DNA of 64,000 bases. Source: Ricordea florida (Eukaryota > Cnidaria > Anthozoa > Corallimorpharia > Ricordeidae). Position numbers and translations under genes: made by a program. The notes under the pieces are model-generated. The model was not told the DNA's origin and did not search any database. It worked only from the letters and a program-made list of their open reading frames with translations. Location: positions 35,620,636 to 35,684,635 of the forward strand of contig OX453272.1 of NCBI GenBank assembly GCA_949710005.1. Direction: 5' to 3'. Shown here piece after piece: positions 7,826 through 15,063 of this stretch (position 1 is its first letter; the number at the start of each line of letters is the position of its first letter).

Positions 7826-9271
7826 ATGCATAAAACCCACGAAATAGATCTTTGGTCTGTTATAAAAACAGCGTTTCCAAAAAAGACCGTAGAACATTTC
7901 GGTAAAACCTTAGAAAAAATTAAATTTCCGAAACAGAGCAATTTCCCCGAGGCCCTACTTCTCCGCAGCCCGGACAAATACCCCGTGCCTGCTGTTCCGT
8001 TCGCTGAAACGGTCTCTGATATAGCACCGCTGCTTCGAGAGCTCGAGATCTTCGTTGACCCAAAAATTTCTTTCAAAGCAGGAGTCCGAGACATATGGAA
8101 AGAAACAACTATTACACATCGCTCGGCAAAGGAGGCGCACCAATGGCTCTCTTCTCCGACGTATGAATATTGGCCTCAACAGCTGAATTTCGCCACATGG
8201 TGCGCAACTGCGGGGTGTGGGGTGACTATTACCGATTCGGTCAATAAAACCTTCCCGCCCATAGTTCAGGGGCTACTTCGCTTCCACGTATACTTCACCG
8301 TCCGCCGTATCCTATTCGAGCTCGGCTGCCCCCTCCCCGGAGACAAGGCGTTCCAAAAAACAAACAACCCACTTCGCAAGTCCGCCTTTGAAAGCCTCTG
8401 CATCGAATTCGGTCTGCCTAGAGCCCCGGACTTTCGCTGGAAGGGCGGTCGAAACCACGGGCTTGGAGACGTGTTCGTGGATTATCCGGTCGAAGGACCA
8501 AAGAACGAGTACGTCATCCGCCGCTATGACACCGAGTCCAACACATGGCCAGATAGCTTGAACCTCTTCTCAGATGAGGGTGGGAAAAAGAATAAAGGTA
8601 ATCTGTTGGCATTTATCCGAAACGATGCTGGCGGAGCACAATACAGCTGGTTTTCACCGAAAAAGGGTGAAGGTCTGACAGAGGCTGGCATGGGACGTCT
8701 AAATCGTAGTATCGAGGCTTTGGTATATTGTGTTCTTGGCTCGCAAGTCAAAACCCGATCTACTATCGTGGGGGCGAGCGGCAGTGCTGTTGAGACCCGC
8801 CAAATGTTTAGACAACTTCTAGAGGAGACAATCGTAGTAAACGATATCTCCACCGGCATCCAGAACTATCAAAGGGCTTTGTCCGACGCTCGAGCGCAGC
8901 TGAATCTGGCCGTGGCCCCAGGGCTCTGGTTGCTCCCCAGCCGGCTTGTTATTAATTCAAACAGCGTTCTCGGGTACAACAATGAGCTCCAGAAAGCGAC
9001 CAGCGATATGATTTTCGGGGTCAATCCGCGTGTGAACGAGCGGACACAACACCGCACACCGAAAATAAAAGCCCCACTCCCCCTTGTCCCGAAAACAACA
9101 CCGAAAACAAAAGCCCCAGTCCCCCTTGTATCGGAAACAGTGCTGAAAATAGAACCCCCAGTCCCACTTGGCCCGAAAACTAAAGCCCCCGTAGCCCCAA
9201 CGGCGCACGAGCGAAATCTAGCTGTAGTCACTGTTGTGGCCGCAGGTGCGACTTGGTGGTTGTTTAGGTAG
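7826..9271 (+). CDS. A: conserved Polinton protein with C-terminal membrane anchor, 481 aa
   Basis: Not functionally recognised. A central conserved region has GLLRFHVYFTVRRILFELGC (residues about 150-170), ESLCIEFGLP, YSWFSPKKGEGLTEAGMGRL and ALVYCVLGSQVKTRS. Then comes a proline/lysine-rich repeat (units around KAPLPLVPKTTPKT, about four copies, residues 415-460) and a hydrophobic tail (NLAVVTVVAAGATWWLFR) that looks like a tail anchor. Start chosen at 7,826 (MHKTHEIDLW) because B starts at the equivalent codon, although an in-frame ATG exists at 7,811. Related proteins recur in coral Polintons, as far as I recall without a function. A virion surface or vertex protein would fit the anchor and repeats, but that is a guess. 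Overlaps the next convergent gene by 8 bp. The B homologue is frameshifted. Confidence 0.7.
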   Translation: MHKTHEIDLWSVIKTAFPKKTVEHFGKTLEKIKFPKQSNFPEALLLRSPDKYPVPAVPFAETVSDIAPLLRELEIFVDPKISFKAGVRDIWKETTITHRSAKEAHQWLSSPTYEYWPQQLNFATWCATAGCGVTITDSVNKTFPPIVQGLLRFHVYFTVRRILFELGCPLPGDKAFQKTNNPLRKSAFESLCIEFGLPRAPDFRWKGGRNHGLGDVFVDYPVEGPKNEYVIRRYDTESNTWPDSLNLFSDEGGKKNKGNLLAFIRNDAGGAQYSWFSPKKGEGLTEAGMGRLNRSIEALVYCVLGSQVKTRSTIVGASGSAVETRQMFRQLLEETIVVNDISTGIQNYQRALSDARAQLNLAVAPGLWLLPSRLVINSNSVLGYNNELQKATSDMIFGVNPRVNERTQHRTPKIKAPLPLVPKTTPKTKAPVPLVSETVLKIEPPVPLGPKTKAPVAPTAHERNLAVVTVVAAGATWWLFR

Positions 9272-10245
9272 ACTTCTTCTTGTAGCGCTCGATGAGAAAC
9301 ACGACCACGGCTACGATCAAGAGCCAGGCGTTTTTCGCTAAGAAACCAACAGCTTCTCCGGCCGTGCGGAAGAGGAACGAGACAATGGCGCCTATGGCCC
9401 CAGGTAGTAGCTCCCCGATCTTTTTTCCGATGGTCTTCAACCCCCGCCCTACCCCCTGCGCTACGCCGGCGAGTCCCCGCTGTAAAGCCCCCAAGATAAT
9501 CCCAATGACCGTCCCAGCCGCTACGAGAACCCCCAGGACCCCTACTCCGTACTTCTTGAAAATAGCCCGAACGCGGTCCCGCAGAGACATTCGCTCCTCG
9601 ACGCCTTCACTTTCTCGCTCGAGTTCTTGAATCTCTTCCTCGCGCGCTGCAATCCGGGCCTCCACCGCACGCCTATCTTCCGGTGAAATATCGGGAGCGT
9701 CTCTTATCTCCTCGTCCTGTCGGTTTTGCTGCTCGAGCTCCTGAGTTCTGGCGTTATGCTGTTCCAAGATCTCGTCCGCGGATGGGCCCAGACGTTCTTT
9801 CAATTCTTTAGAGAAGTTCTTAGTTAAAGTATTACCATCCTTGTTTTTCAGTTGGCGCCACTTCGCGTTTTCGTCCAACCCATTACGAATCATAATACGA
9901 CCATCATCGCTCACGCCGATCTCGACTCCGTTAAGGAAGGGAAACTCGCTCTCCACCTCGAGCTTCGCATCTTGGCTTCCCAGTAACAGGGTTGGTCACC
10001 ATCTTCGTTTTTGGTCGTGCCCCCAGCAACAAGGACGAAAACGACGTTTCTGCTGTGGCAGGCTCACGGGGACGACCTCGCGGTCTTAAGTCATACATCC
10101 CGAATTGTTCTCCACCCTCCGGAAGATCGGCGGGGTCGAAGCTGGGGTTAACCCTCCCACCTTCAGCGCCACCGGGCTCATCAGGGTCGTCATCAGGGTC
10201 GTCATCAGGGGGTATCAAAGGCATCTCATCAGGGTTGATATCCAT
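9264..10245 (-). pseudogene. A: coiled-coil membrane protein, frameshifted
   Basis: Two overlapping frames (10,245-9,931 and 9,956-9,264) together correspond to the single 338-residue frame of B (31,947-32,963). Relative to B, A lacks 20 bases near 9,975, which shifts the frame after the TNPVTGKP motif. Parts in order: very acidic, proline-rich N-terminus (PPDDDPDDDPDEPGG), linker, coiled coil around EARIAAREEEIQELERE, then two hydrophobic stretches (GVLGVLVAAGTVIGIILGAL and WLLIVAVVVFLIERY) around a glycine-rich amphipathic segment. This is a common Polinton membrane protein type of unknown function. Confidence 0.7.
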
Positions 10246-10280
10246 TTTTGTTTCTGCCTATACATACAAGAAAAGTAAAA
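10246..10280. promoter_or_regulatory. A: divergent promoter gap before the capsid gene
   Basis: 35 bp separate the divergent starts of the coiled-coil gene and the major capsid gene and contain CTATACATACAAG. B conserves CTATACATACAAG in the same place (32,964-32,997). Confidence 0.45.
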
Positions 10281-11513
10281 ATGGCGTACATCTCCAAGAA
10301 GCTTGACCCAAGGGAGGAGCCGCGCAATTTGATGGCTGCAAAAGGAAATCGCGTCACCCACCGCCTGACCTTCCACCCGAGCTCGGCGAAACCAAAAGAG
10401 CTATTGTACGTTGACATCCCCAGACTTCCCGCCGACACCGTCCTAGTCCCAGACACCCTAGCCCTTTTGGTCGAGGTGGAGCTAGGCGGAGCGTCGAAAC
10501 ACGCCAACAACCGCGTCGTCGATAACCTGGGGCGCTGCTTGATTCGGAGTAGGGAAGTCAAGATGGGTGATAAAACCCTAGAGGACCTAGATCGAGCCGA
10601 CCTTGTTGGAGTGTTCTCCGACCTGTGGCTTCCCACCGAAGAGCGTGCCAATCGCGTCGAACAAGGGATCCAGACAACCGCGGTCAACAAAATCCGCTCA
10701 GAGGCCGGCGACAAAGGCGATGTGGCGGGGGACGTGGCAATTTCCGTGGCCTTCCCCAAGTATCGGCTACCACTCGATCTCGAGCTCCTGCGCACCCACG
10801 GCGCTCTCCATACGGCAAGTCTTCCACCGATTCGGTTGGAGCTCACACTCGCCGCCCCCGAAGATGTCATCAAAAGCTCGGATCCTACCAAGGTTGGCAC
10901 CTACGAGCTCAAAAACATCGAATTGGTGTACCAAGTTATCCAGTCGCTCATTGTGGCGCAGCACGTCCCTAGCGTGGTTCTCTACAACCGCATCTCGCAC
11001 TACAAAGTGCTATCCTTCGCGAAGGCCACCGATCCAATTCTCACGGACAACATCCCCGCGCAACTCAAAAGCTTTGTGGGTGTCCTGTTCCTGTTCGTCA
11101 ACCCGCACACCTCGGGAGCTCGAGAAAGCGAAGTCTTCCTGAACCCCGACGTAACAAAGGTTGAGTTCGACCTCAACGGCGTCCCCAACACGCTTTACCC
11201 CAGAGGTATGCGACCCGCAGATATTTGGGAGACGGCGCGAGCCGGCGCAGAATGGTTGGTGCACCCCCAAGCTCCTCCACTCTCTGGGATCACCTCTACT
11301 TTGTTCTTCCATAACAAATACGGGATCTTCATCGATCTCCGCATGGCACGCGACCACCTTGTGCACGGCGACGGACAAGCAGCCCTCGGTCCCGGAAAAA
11401 ATCTTCAGTTCCGGATCTATCGAAAGACCGGCGGCAGTGGTCATGTCAACTGCCACGTCTTCCTCCTAGGTGACGCAGCATTCGACCTCAATAGCCAAGT
11501 CGTCTACTATTAA
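10281..11513 (+). CDS. A: major capsid protein (double jelly-roll), 410 aa
   Basis: Length and gene position (between minor structural genes and packaging ATPase) fit the Polinton major capsid protein. Conserved stretches include TLYVDIPRLPADTVL-like beta segments, KHANNRVVDNLGR, KMGDKTLEDLDRADL, GVPNTLYPRG and the C-terminal NCHVFLLGDAAF. Such proteins trimerise into pseudo-hexagonal capsomers. Start at 10,281 (MAYISKKLDPREEP) is shared with B; a longer in-frame start at 10,248 is not conserved. The frame is open throughout. B copy 32,998-34,227. The homologous gene of element C is the one into which A itself inserted. Confidence 0.85.
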   Translation: MAYISKKLDPREEPRNLMAAKGNRVTHRLTFHPSSAKPKELLYVDIPRLPADTVLVPDTLALLVEVELGGASKHANNRVVDNLGRCLIRSREVKMGDKTLEDLDRADLVGVFSDLWLPTEERANRVEQGIQTTAVNKIRSEAGDKGDVAGDVAISVAFPKYRLPLDLELLRTHGALHTASLPPIRLELTLAAPEDVIKSSDPTKVGTYELKNIELVYQVIQSLIVAQHVPSVVLYNRISHYKVLSFAKATDPILTDNIPAQLKSFVGVLFLFVNPHTSGARESEVFLNPDVTKVEFDLNGVPNTLYPRGMRPADIWETARAGAEWLVHPQAPPLSGITSTLFFHNKYGIFIDLRMARDHLVHGDGQAALGPGKNLQFRIYRKTGGSGHVNCHVFLLGDAAFDLNSQVVYY

Positions 11514-11534
11514 TCGTCTCCTTATATAGCCTAG

Positions 11535-12181
11535 ATGGATTTTCTCACCGACTTGATACCGGCCACCTGCTTATAGTCGGTCCAACCGCTTCCGGGAAGT
11601 CGAGACTGGTTGTCGAAGCTCTCCGCGGACCTTTTCGAGGGAAGTTCCACGTCTTGTGCTTGATTTTCCCGACGTACGTCCACAACAAAACATATCGGGG
11701 ATTTGCCCACAAAGACCCCGGCTTCGTAGCCCTGGCACCAGGGAACTCGGGTGGTGAGATTGAAAAGTGTCTTCGACTTTGCACCGCGGTCTTCGAAGGG
11801 CGTGGCCAGGTGTTGCTTATTCTGGACGACTGCGCCGCCAGCGAAGACGTCAAAAAACAACGGAGCGCTCTCGTAGAGCTGGCTTTCTCTGGCAGGCACA
11901 AGAATTTTTCAGTTTGGCTTTTGACCCAACAGTACACGAGCGTCGCAAAAGCCTTCCGGGAGAACGTAGCCGCGACGTTGACGTTTTACAGTCCGAGCGA
12001 GCTCGATGGGAAAACGCTTTGGGAGAACTACGGGGTAGGACATCCCAAGGAGGAGCGGCACCAAATGCTATCCGCGCTCAAGGAGCATCCGTACGCCAGA
12101 CTTTGCTTCCGTCTCCACCATCCATTCGATATCGTGTTGGAAATCCCAGCTCCCAGCAAAATTGTTTCGGCGGATATATAG
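11535..12181 (+). pseudogene. A: genome-packaging ATPase with one-base deletion
   Basis: ATG at 11,535 follows a CTTATATAG box. Compared with B (34,246), one base is missing around 11,558-11,562 (GATACCGG against GATACGCGG), so the first frame stops at a TAG at codon 13, before the P-loop. The rest of the ATPase is open in the other frame: P-loop GPTASGKS encoded near 11,580, then Walker B LLILDDC near 11,820, LLTQQY near 11,920, and the C-terminal IPAPSKIVSADI. Family: FtsK/HerA-like (A32) motor that packages viral DNA. Whether the lesion is real or a sequencing error needs reads; as given the protein lacks its nucleotide-binding start. Confidence 0.8.
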
Positions 12182-12183
12182 TC

Positions 12184-12822
12184 ATGGATGACACCGTGCT
12201 GGATGAAATTCTCCGCGAAGAAGGGATATGTCCCAGCGAGCCTCCCGTAGACGATGCTCAGGACGAACGGGAGGCGCTGGCTATTCTCGCGGCCGCGGGC
12301 AATACCAAGGAGTACTTGGGGAAGGAGCTGTCGCTGGGCGACGTCCACAAGCTCTCGAGGAAAGAGGTTGCTTCGCTCCATCTTCGTTACCAGGTGACCC
12401 TCGGAAAGCAGGTCGAGCGCAGTCTCTCTAGCGGCTTCTTAAAAGTCGCGTGCAAGGTGGTAAGCCATTTGTTGGGAGCAGTAGGTAAGCAGCTGGATTC
12501 CGAGCAGGCGCTGTTAGAAGACCTCCAGCAGGATGCCCTGATCAGGCGTGAGTTAAGCTATGGGGCGGGTTGGATCGCGGTCCGCGGAGGCCACTTGGTG
12601 GCGCTAATGGCTGCTCTGGCGCATGTAGGCTGCCACACAGAGTCTGCGCTCTGCGTCGATAGACTGTCCCACGCTGGAAGCTCGACGACCGCAGACCCAG
12701 ATGCTAGAAAACCTGTGGTTCCTCTTGCAAAGTCTTCGACGACCGCAGGCCCAGATGCTAGCAAACCTGTGGTTCCTCTTGCAGAGTCTGTCTGCGACGC
12801 CGGAGGCTCGACGAATCGCTAG
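12184..12822 (+). CDS. A: ATPase-adjacent conserved protein, 212 aa
   Basis: Starts two bases after the ATPase stop. Conserved core: EYLGKELSLGDVHKLS, LHLRYQVTLGKQVE, GAGWIAVRGGHLVALMAALA. The C-terminal 50 residues hold two copies of an 18-residue repeat (SSTTADPDARKPVVPLAK, SSTTAGPDASKPVVPLAE), whereas the B copy has one. Family common in cnidarian Polintons, function unknown to me; the order ATPase then this gene is also kept in element C. Ends with a CDAGGS segment whose DNA recurs in the integrase gene of A. Confidence 0.7.
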   Translation: MDDTVLDEILREEGICPSEPPVDDAQDEREALAILAAAGNTKEYLGKELSLGDVHKLSRKEVASLHLRYQVTLGKQVERSLSSGFLKVACKVVSHLLGAVGKQLDSEQALLEDLQQDALIRRELSYGAGWIAVRGGHLVALMAALAHVGCHTESALCVDRLSHAGSSTTADPDARKPVVPLAKSSTTAGPDASKPVVPLAESVCDAGGSTNR

Positions 12823-12883
12823 GGTTCCACTAGCAATTTTTTTGGTGTTTGTATAGTAATTACCAACATCTTGTCTGAAAGTG

Positions 12884-13264
12884 ATGGAAGAAGAAGATCG
12901 TATTACAGCGCCAGCCGCTCCCGTAGCTCCGAATAAGCAGAAGGATCCTAAGAAGGTCGCGGCTGGCCGAGCCCTCGCGGGTAGGAACAAAGAAGCTCGA
13001 CAAGCTCTGGCTCGAGAGCGGTCTCGCGAGAGCCACGACGACGAACCACACCGAGCTACGACAAGCTGGAGCTCTGTCAATTGGGGGCTCCTGATTGCCG
13101 CAGGGAGCCTCTTCGCCAGTCTGTATAGTCTGTATCTAGCGCATCTCAAGCAACCGCAGCAGCAGCCAAGTCTGCGAGTCTACGACGCACTTCGTGCCCG
13201 CCCGGAGGGCCAGCTTACTCACCCGCCACCCGAGCCTGCGCGGTCTCGCGAAATTATGGAATAG
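12884..13264 (+). CDS. A: small single-pass membrane protein, 126 aa
   Basis: Acidic start (MEEEDR), basic KQKDPKKVAAGRALAGRNKE helix, then a hydrophobic segment around residues 65-85 (WGLLIAAGSLFASLYSLYLA) and a proline/arginine-rich tail. Start chosen at the ATG rather than the GTG one codon before. A TATAG motif lies about 30 bases upstream. Homologues in B (108 aa) and C (61 aa) show the charged N-terminal part is the conserved one. Role unknown; likely a minor virion or membrane protein by location. Confidence 0.65.
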   Translation: MEEEDRITAPAAPVAPNKQKDPKKVAAGRALAGRNKEARQALARERSRESHDDEPHRATTSWSSVNWGLLIAAGSLFASLYSLYLAHLKQPQQQPSLRVYDALRARPEGQLTHPPPEPARSREIME

Positions 13265-13286
13265 ATTTTTGTATTGTATAGTCTCG

Positions 13287-13502
13287 ATGGACAACAAAGT
13301 CGTCTCCACTGTGGTCGAAGCGGCAACTCTGACAGGCATTGCTGCTGGTATTGGTTGGGTGGGGAAAAGGGTTCTCAAAACGCCTATGATCTCGGACCCT
13401 TCCTCGTCGATTGAAAACTACGCGAAGTGGGTTGCAGTTCTCTCAGGAGCGATAGCAGCTAGACAATACTTAGTCGATAAAAAGATAATCCCAACTGAGT
13501 AG
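13287..13502 (+). CDS. A: small protein with two hydrophobic segments, 71 aa
   Basis: Two hydrophobic segments (VEAATLTGIAAGIGW and WVAVLSGAIAARQYLV) around a short polar loop, ending KKIIPTE. A GTATAGTCTCG box immediately precedes the ATG. B encodes the same length (35,832-36,047). Two bases from its stop to the next ATG suggest co-transcription. Function not known. Confidence 0.65.
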   Translation: MDNKVVSTVVEAATLTGIAAGIGWVGKRVLKTPMISDPSSSIENYAKWVAVLSGAIAARQYLVDKKIIPTE

Positions 13503-13504
13503 AG

Positions 13505-13936
13505 ATGGTAAGCATAGCAGTTATGGTGGGTGGGGCTATCCTGAACGCTACGGCCTTTGTAGGTGGGTCGTATCTCGCTCGGGCGCTTTCTGGGAAAGGT
13601 CCCGATGCAATGGTGGCTGAGCGGAAGCGCCACGACAAAGCCTTGGAGAAGTACCAGGCTGACTGGGCTGCCTTTCAGAAACGCCGCGAGAAGCTGGCAG
13701 ATTGGGAAGTAGAGCAGGAACGCCTGCGCAATAGAGCTGACCAAGACACAGCCGCAACGAACCGCGCTCTCGACCTGTACGCTAAAACCCATCCTCGTCC
13801 CACAGCGGTTGATGACCACGACGCCCCGAAATGGAGCGATTATTACCGTCCTTCGAGTTCCCAGCGAACGGGTGAATTGGCCTATGTAGGGGGTGGGATG
13901 CTCGCCATTGGGTATGCTGCTAGCCGATGGTTGTGA
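13505..13936 (+). CDS. A: coiled-coil protein with terminal hydrophobic segments, 143 aa
   Basis: An N-terminal small-residue hydrophobic segment (VMVGGAILNATAFVGGSYLA) is followed by a charged coiled coil (about residues 40-95, RKRHDKALEKYQADWAAFQK), a conserved DYYRPSSSQ motif, and a C-terminal GELAYVGGGMLAIGYAASR segment. This arrangement and the YRPS motif are characteristic of a recurrent Polinton protein; its role is unassigned as far as I know. B copy 36,050-36,481 is about 92 percent identical by eye. Confidence 0.7.
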   Translation: MVSIAVMVGGAILNATAFVGGSYLARALSGKGPDAMVAERKRHDKALEKYQADWAAFQKRREKLADWEVEQERLRNRADQDTAATNRALDLYAKTHPRPTAVDDHDAPKWSDYYRPSSSQRTGELAYVGGGMLAIGYAASRWL

Positions 13937-13974
13937 GACCACAATAGCTTTTTTCGCGATGGAGCTATAGACCA

Positions 13975-15063
13975 ATGGAAGAGAAGCCTGTCTACGACGC
14001 CGGAGGCTCGGCGCTGTCTGCGACGGACTTGGTCCGCCTCCGGAGCAAGCTGTCTGGCATCTACTACAGCCCCCAGGGCTATTGGAAGGGGCACGCCGCG
14101 TCGAAGAAGTTGGCGGACGCAGCTGGCGTCTCTGAAGATACAGCCCTGGCTTGGCTAGAAAAACAGGCAATTTGGCAGATCTACCTCCCGCCTCCACAGC
14201 GCATACCAAGGCCGAGGTTCAATGTCTCAACACCAAACGAGGTTCATCAGGCCGATCTTCTATTTCTACCTCATGACCGCCCGGGACGTGGGCGGAAGCT
14301 TTACAAATATGCGCTCACTGTGGTCGATGTTGCCTCGCGCTACAAGGACGCTGAGCCGTTGGCTTCAAAGGAAGCGAGAGAAGTCGCGGGAGCGTTGGAG
14401 CGCATCTACAAGCGAAGTCCTTTGACCTGGCCCAAGCTACTCCAAGTCGATCCGGGAAAAGAGTTCATGGGTGCTGTCTTACCTCTACTAGCTCGCCACA
14501 ATACAGAAGTCCGGCGTGGCCGCGTGGATATCCACCGAGACCAAGCGATCGTTGAGAGATTCAACAGGACTCTAGCCGAGCGGTTGTTCGGTTACCAGTA
14601 CGCCCAGGAGATGCTTCTTCCCGAAGGAGAAAGATCGGTACAGTGGGTGGTTCGGTTGCCTGCGGTTGTCGAGGCTTTGAACAACGAACCGACGCGGTTG
14701 ATCGGAAAAAAACCGCAGGATGCCATCGAATCCAAATCGGTGGTACAAAAACCTTCCGTCGTTGTACCGGGGAGGGCGGTTGGTTTGGAGGAGGAGAGAC
14801 TTTCGTCTGACGCCAGCGTACGATATTTATACCAGCCTGGTGAACAGGAGGGCGGGCGAAGACGCGCAACGGACCCAATTTGGAGTCTCGAGGTTCTCGA
14901 GCAAGAACGCGCGATTGTTCGGCCTGGCGAGCCTGTGGTCTACTATCTCAGAGACGGGCCCAAACGAGGCTTTGTCCGCGAAGAGCTTCAGATAGTGCCT
15001 TGGAATACTGAATTACCCCCTGAAGGTGTACTCAAGGGGTTCGGTGTGAATCCCGTTGGGTAG
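13975..15063 (+). CDS. A: retroviral-type DDE integrase, 362 aa
   Basis: Catalytic core: first Asp in HQADLLFLP (near residue 94), second in LQVDPGKEF (near 160), Glu in AIVERFNRTLAE about 35 residues later, so a D,D(35)E triad is complete. C-terminal DPIWSLEV, PVVYYLRDGPKRGFVREELQ is the SH3/chromo-like end typical of Polinton integrases. It inserts the element, giving the 5-bp duplications seen here. Residues 5-25 (around VYDAGGSALSATDLVRL) are an in-frame extra segment missing from B, and share DNA with the end of the 12,184 gene. Ends convergent with the polymerase, overlapping by 51 bp. ACTATAGACCA-type box directly before the ATG. Confidence 0.9.
   Translation: MEEKPVYDAGGSALSATDLVRLRSKLSGIYYSPQGYWKGHAASKKLADAAGVSEDTALAWLEKQAIWQIYLPPPQRIPRPRFNVSTPNEVHQADLLFLPHDRPGRGRKLYKYALTVVDVASRYKDAEPLASKEAREVAGALERIYKRSPLTWPKLLQVDPGKEFMGAVLPLLARHNTEVRRGRVDIHRDQAIVERFNRTLAERLFGYQYAQEMLLPEGERSVQWVVRLPAVVEALNNEPTRLIGKKPQDAIESKSVVQKPSVVVPGRAVGLEEERLSSDASVRYLYQPGEQEGGRRRATDPIWSLEVLEQERAIVRPGEPVVYYLRDGPKRGFVREELQIVPWNTELPPEGVLKGFGVNPVG

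Noticed and set aside
10229-10900. 223-codon minus-strand frame across the capsid gene
   Set aside because: Low-complexity Ser/Arg composition, antisense to a conserved capsid gene; the similar frame in B (33,123-33,608) reflects the shared sense sequence.
11767-12822. 351-codon open frame overlapping the ATPase and the next gene
   Set aside because: Its first half is a shadow frame of the ATPase and only from 12,228 or so does it follow real coding; it merges two frames by chance because the region is GC-rich. The conserved starts at 11,535 and 12,184 explain the DNA better.
13418-14209. 263-codon minus-strand frame opposite the coiled-coil and integrase genes
   Set aside because: Antisense shadow; sense proteins have clear family motifs and the frame is shorter and split in B.
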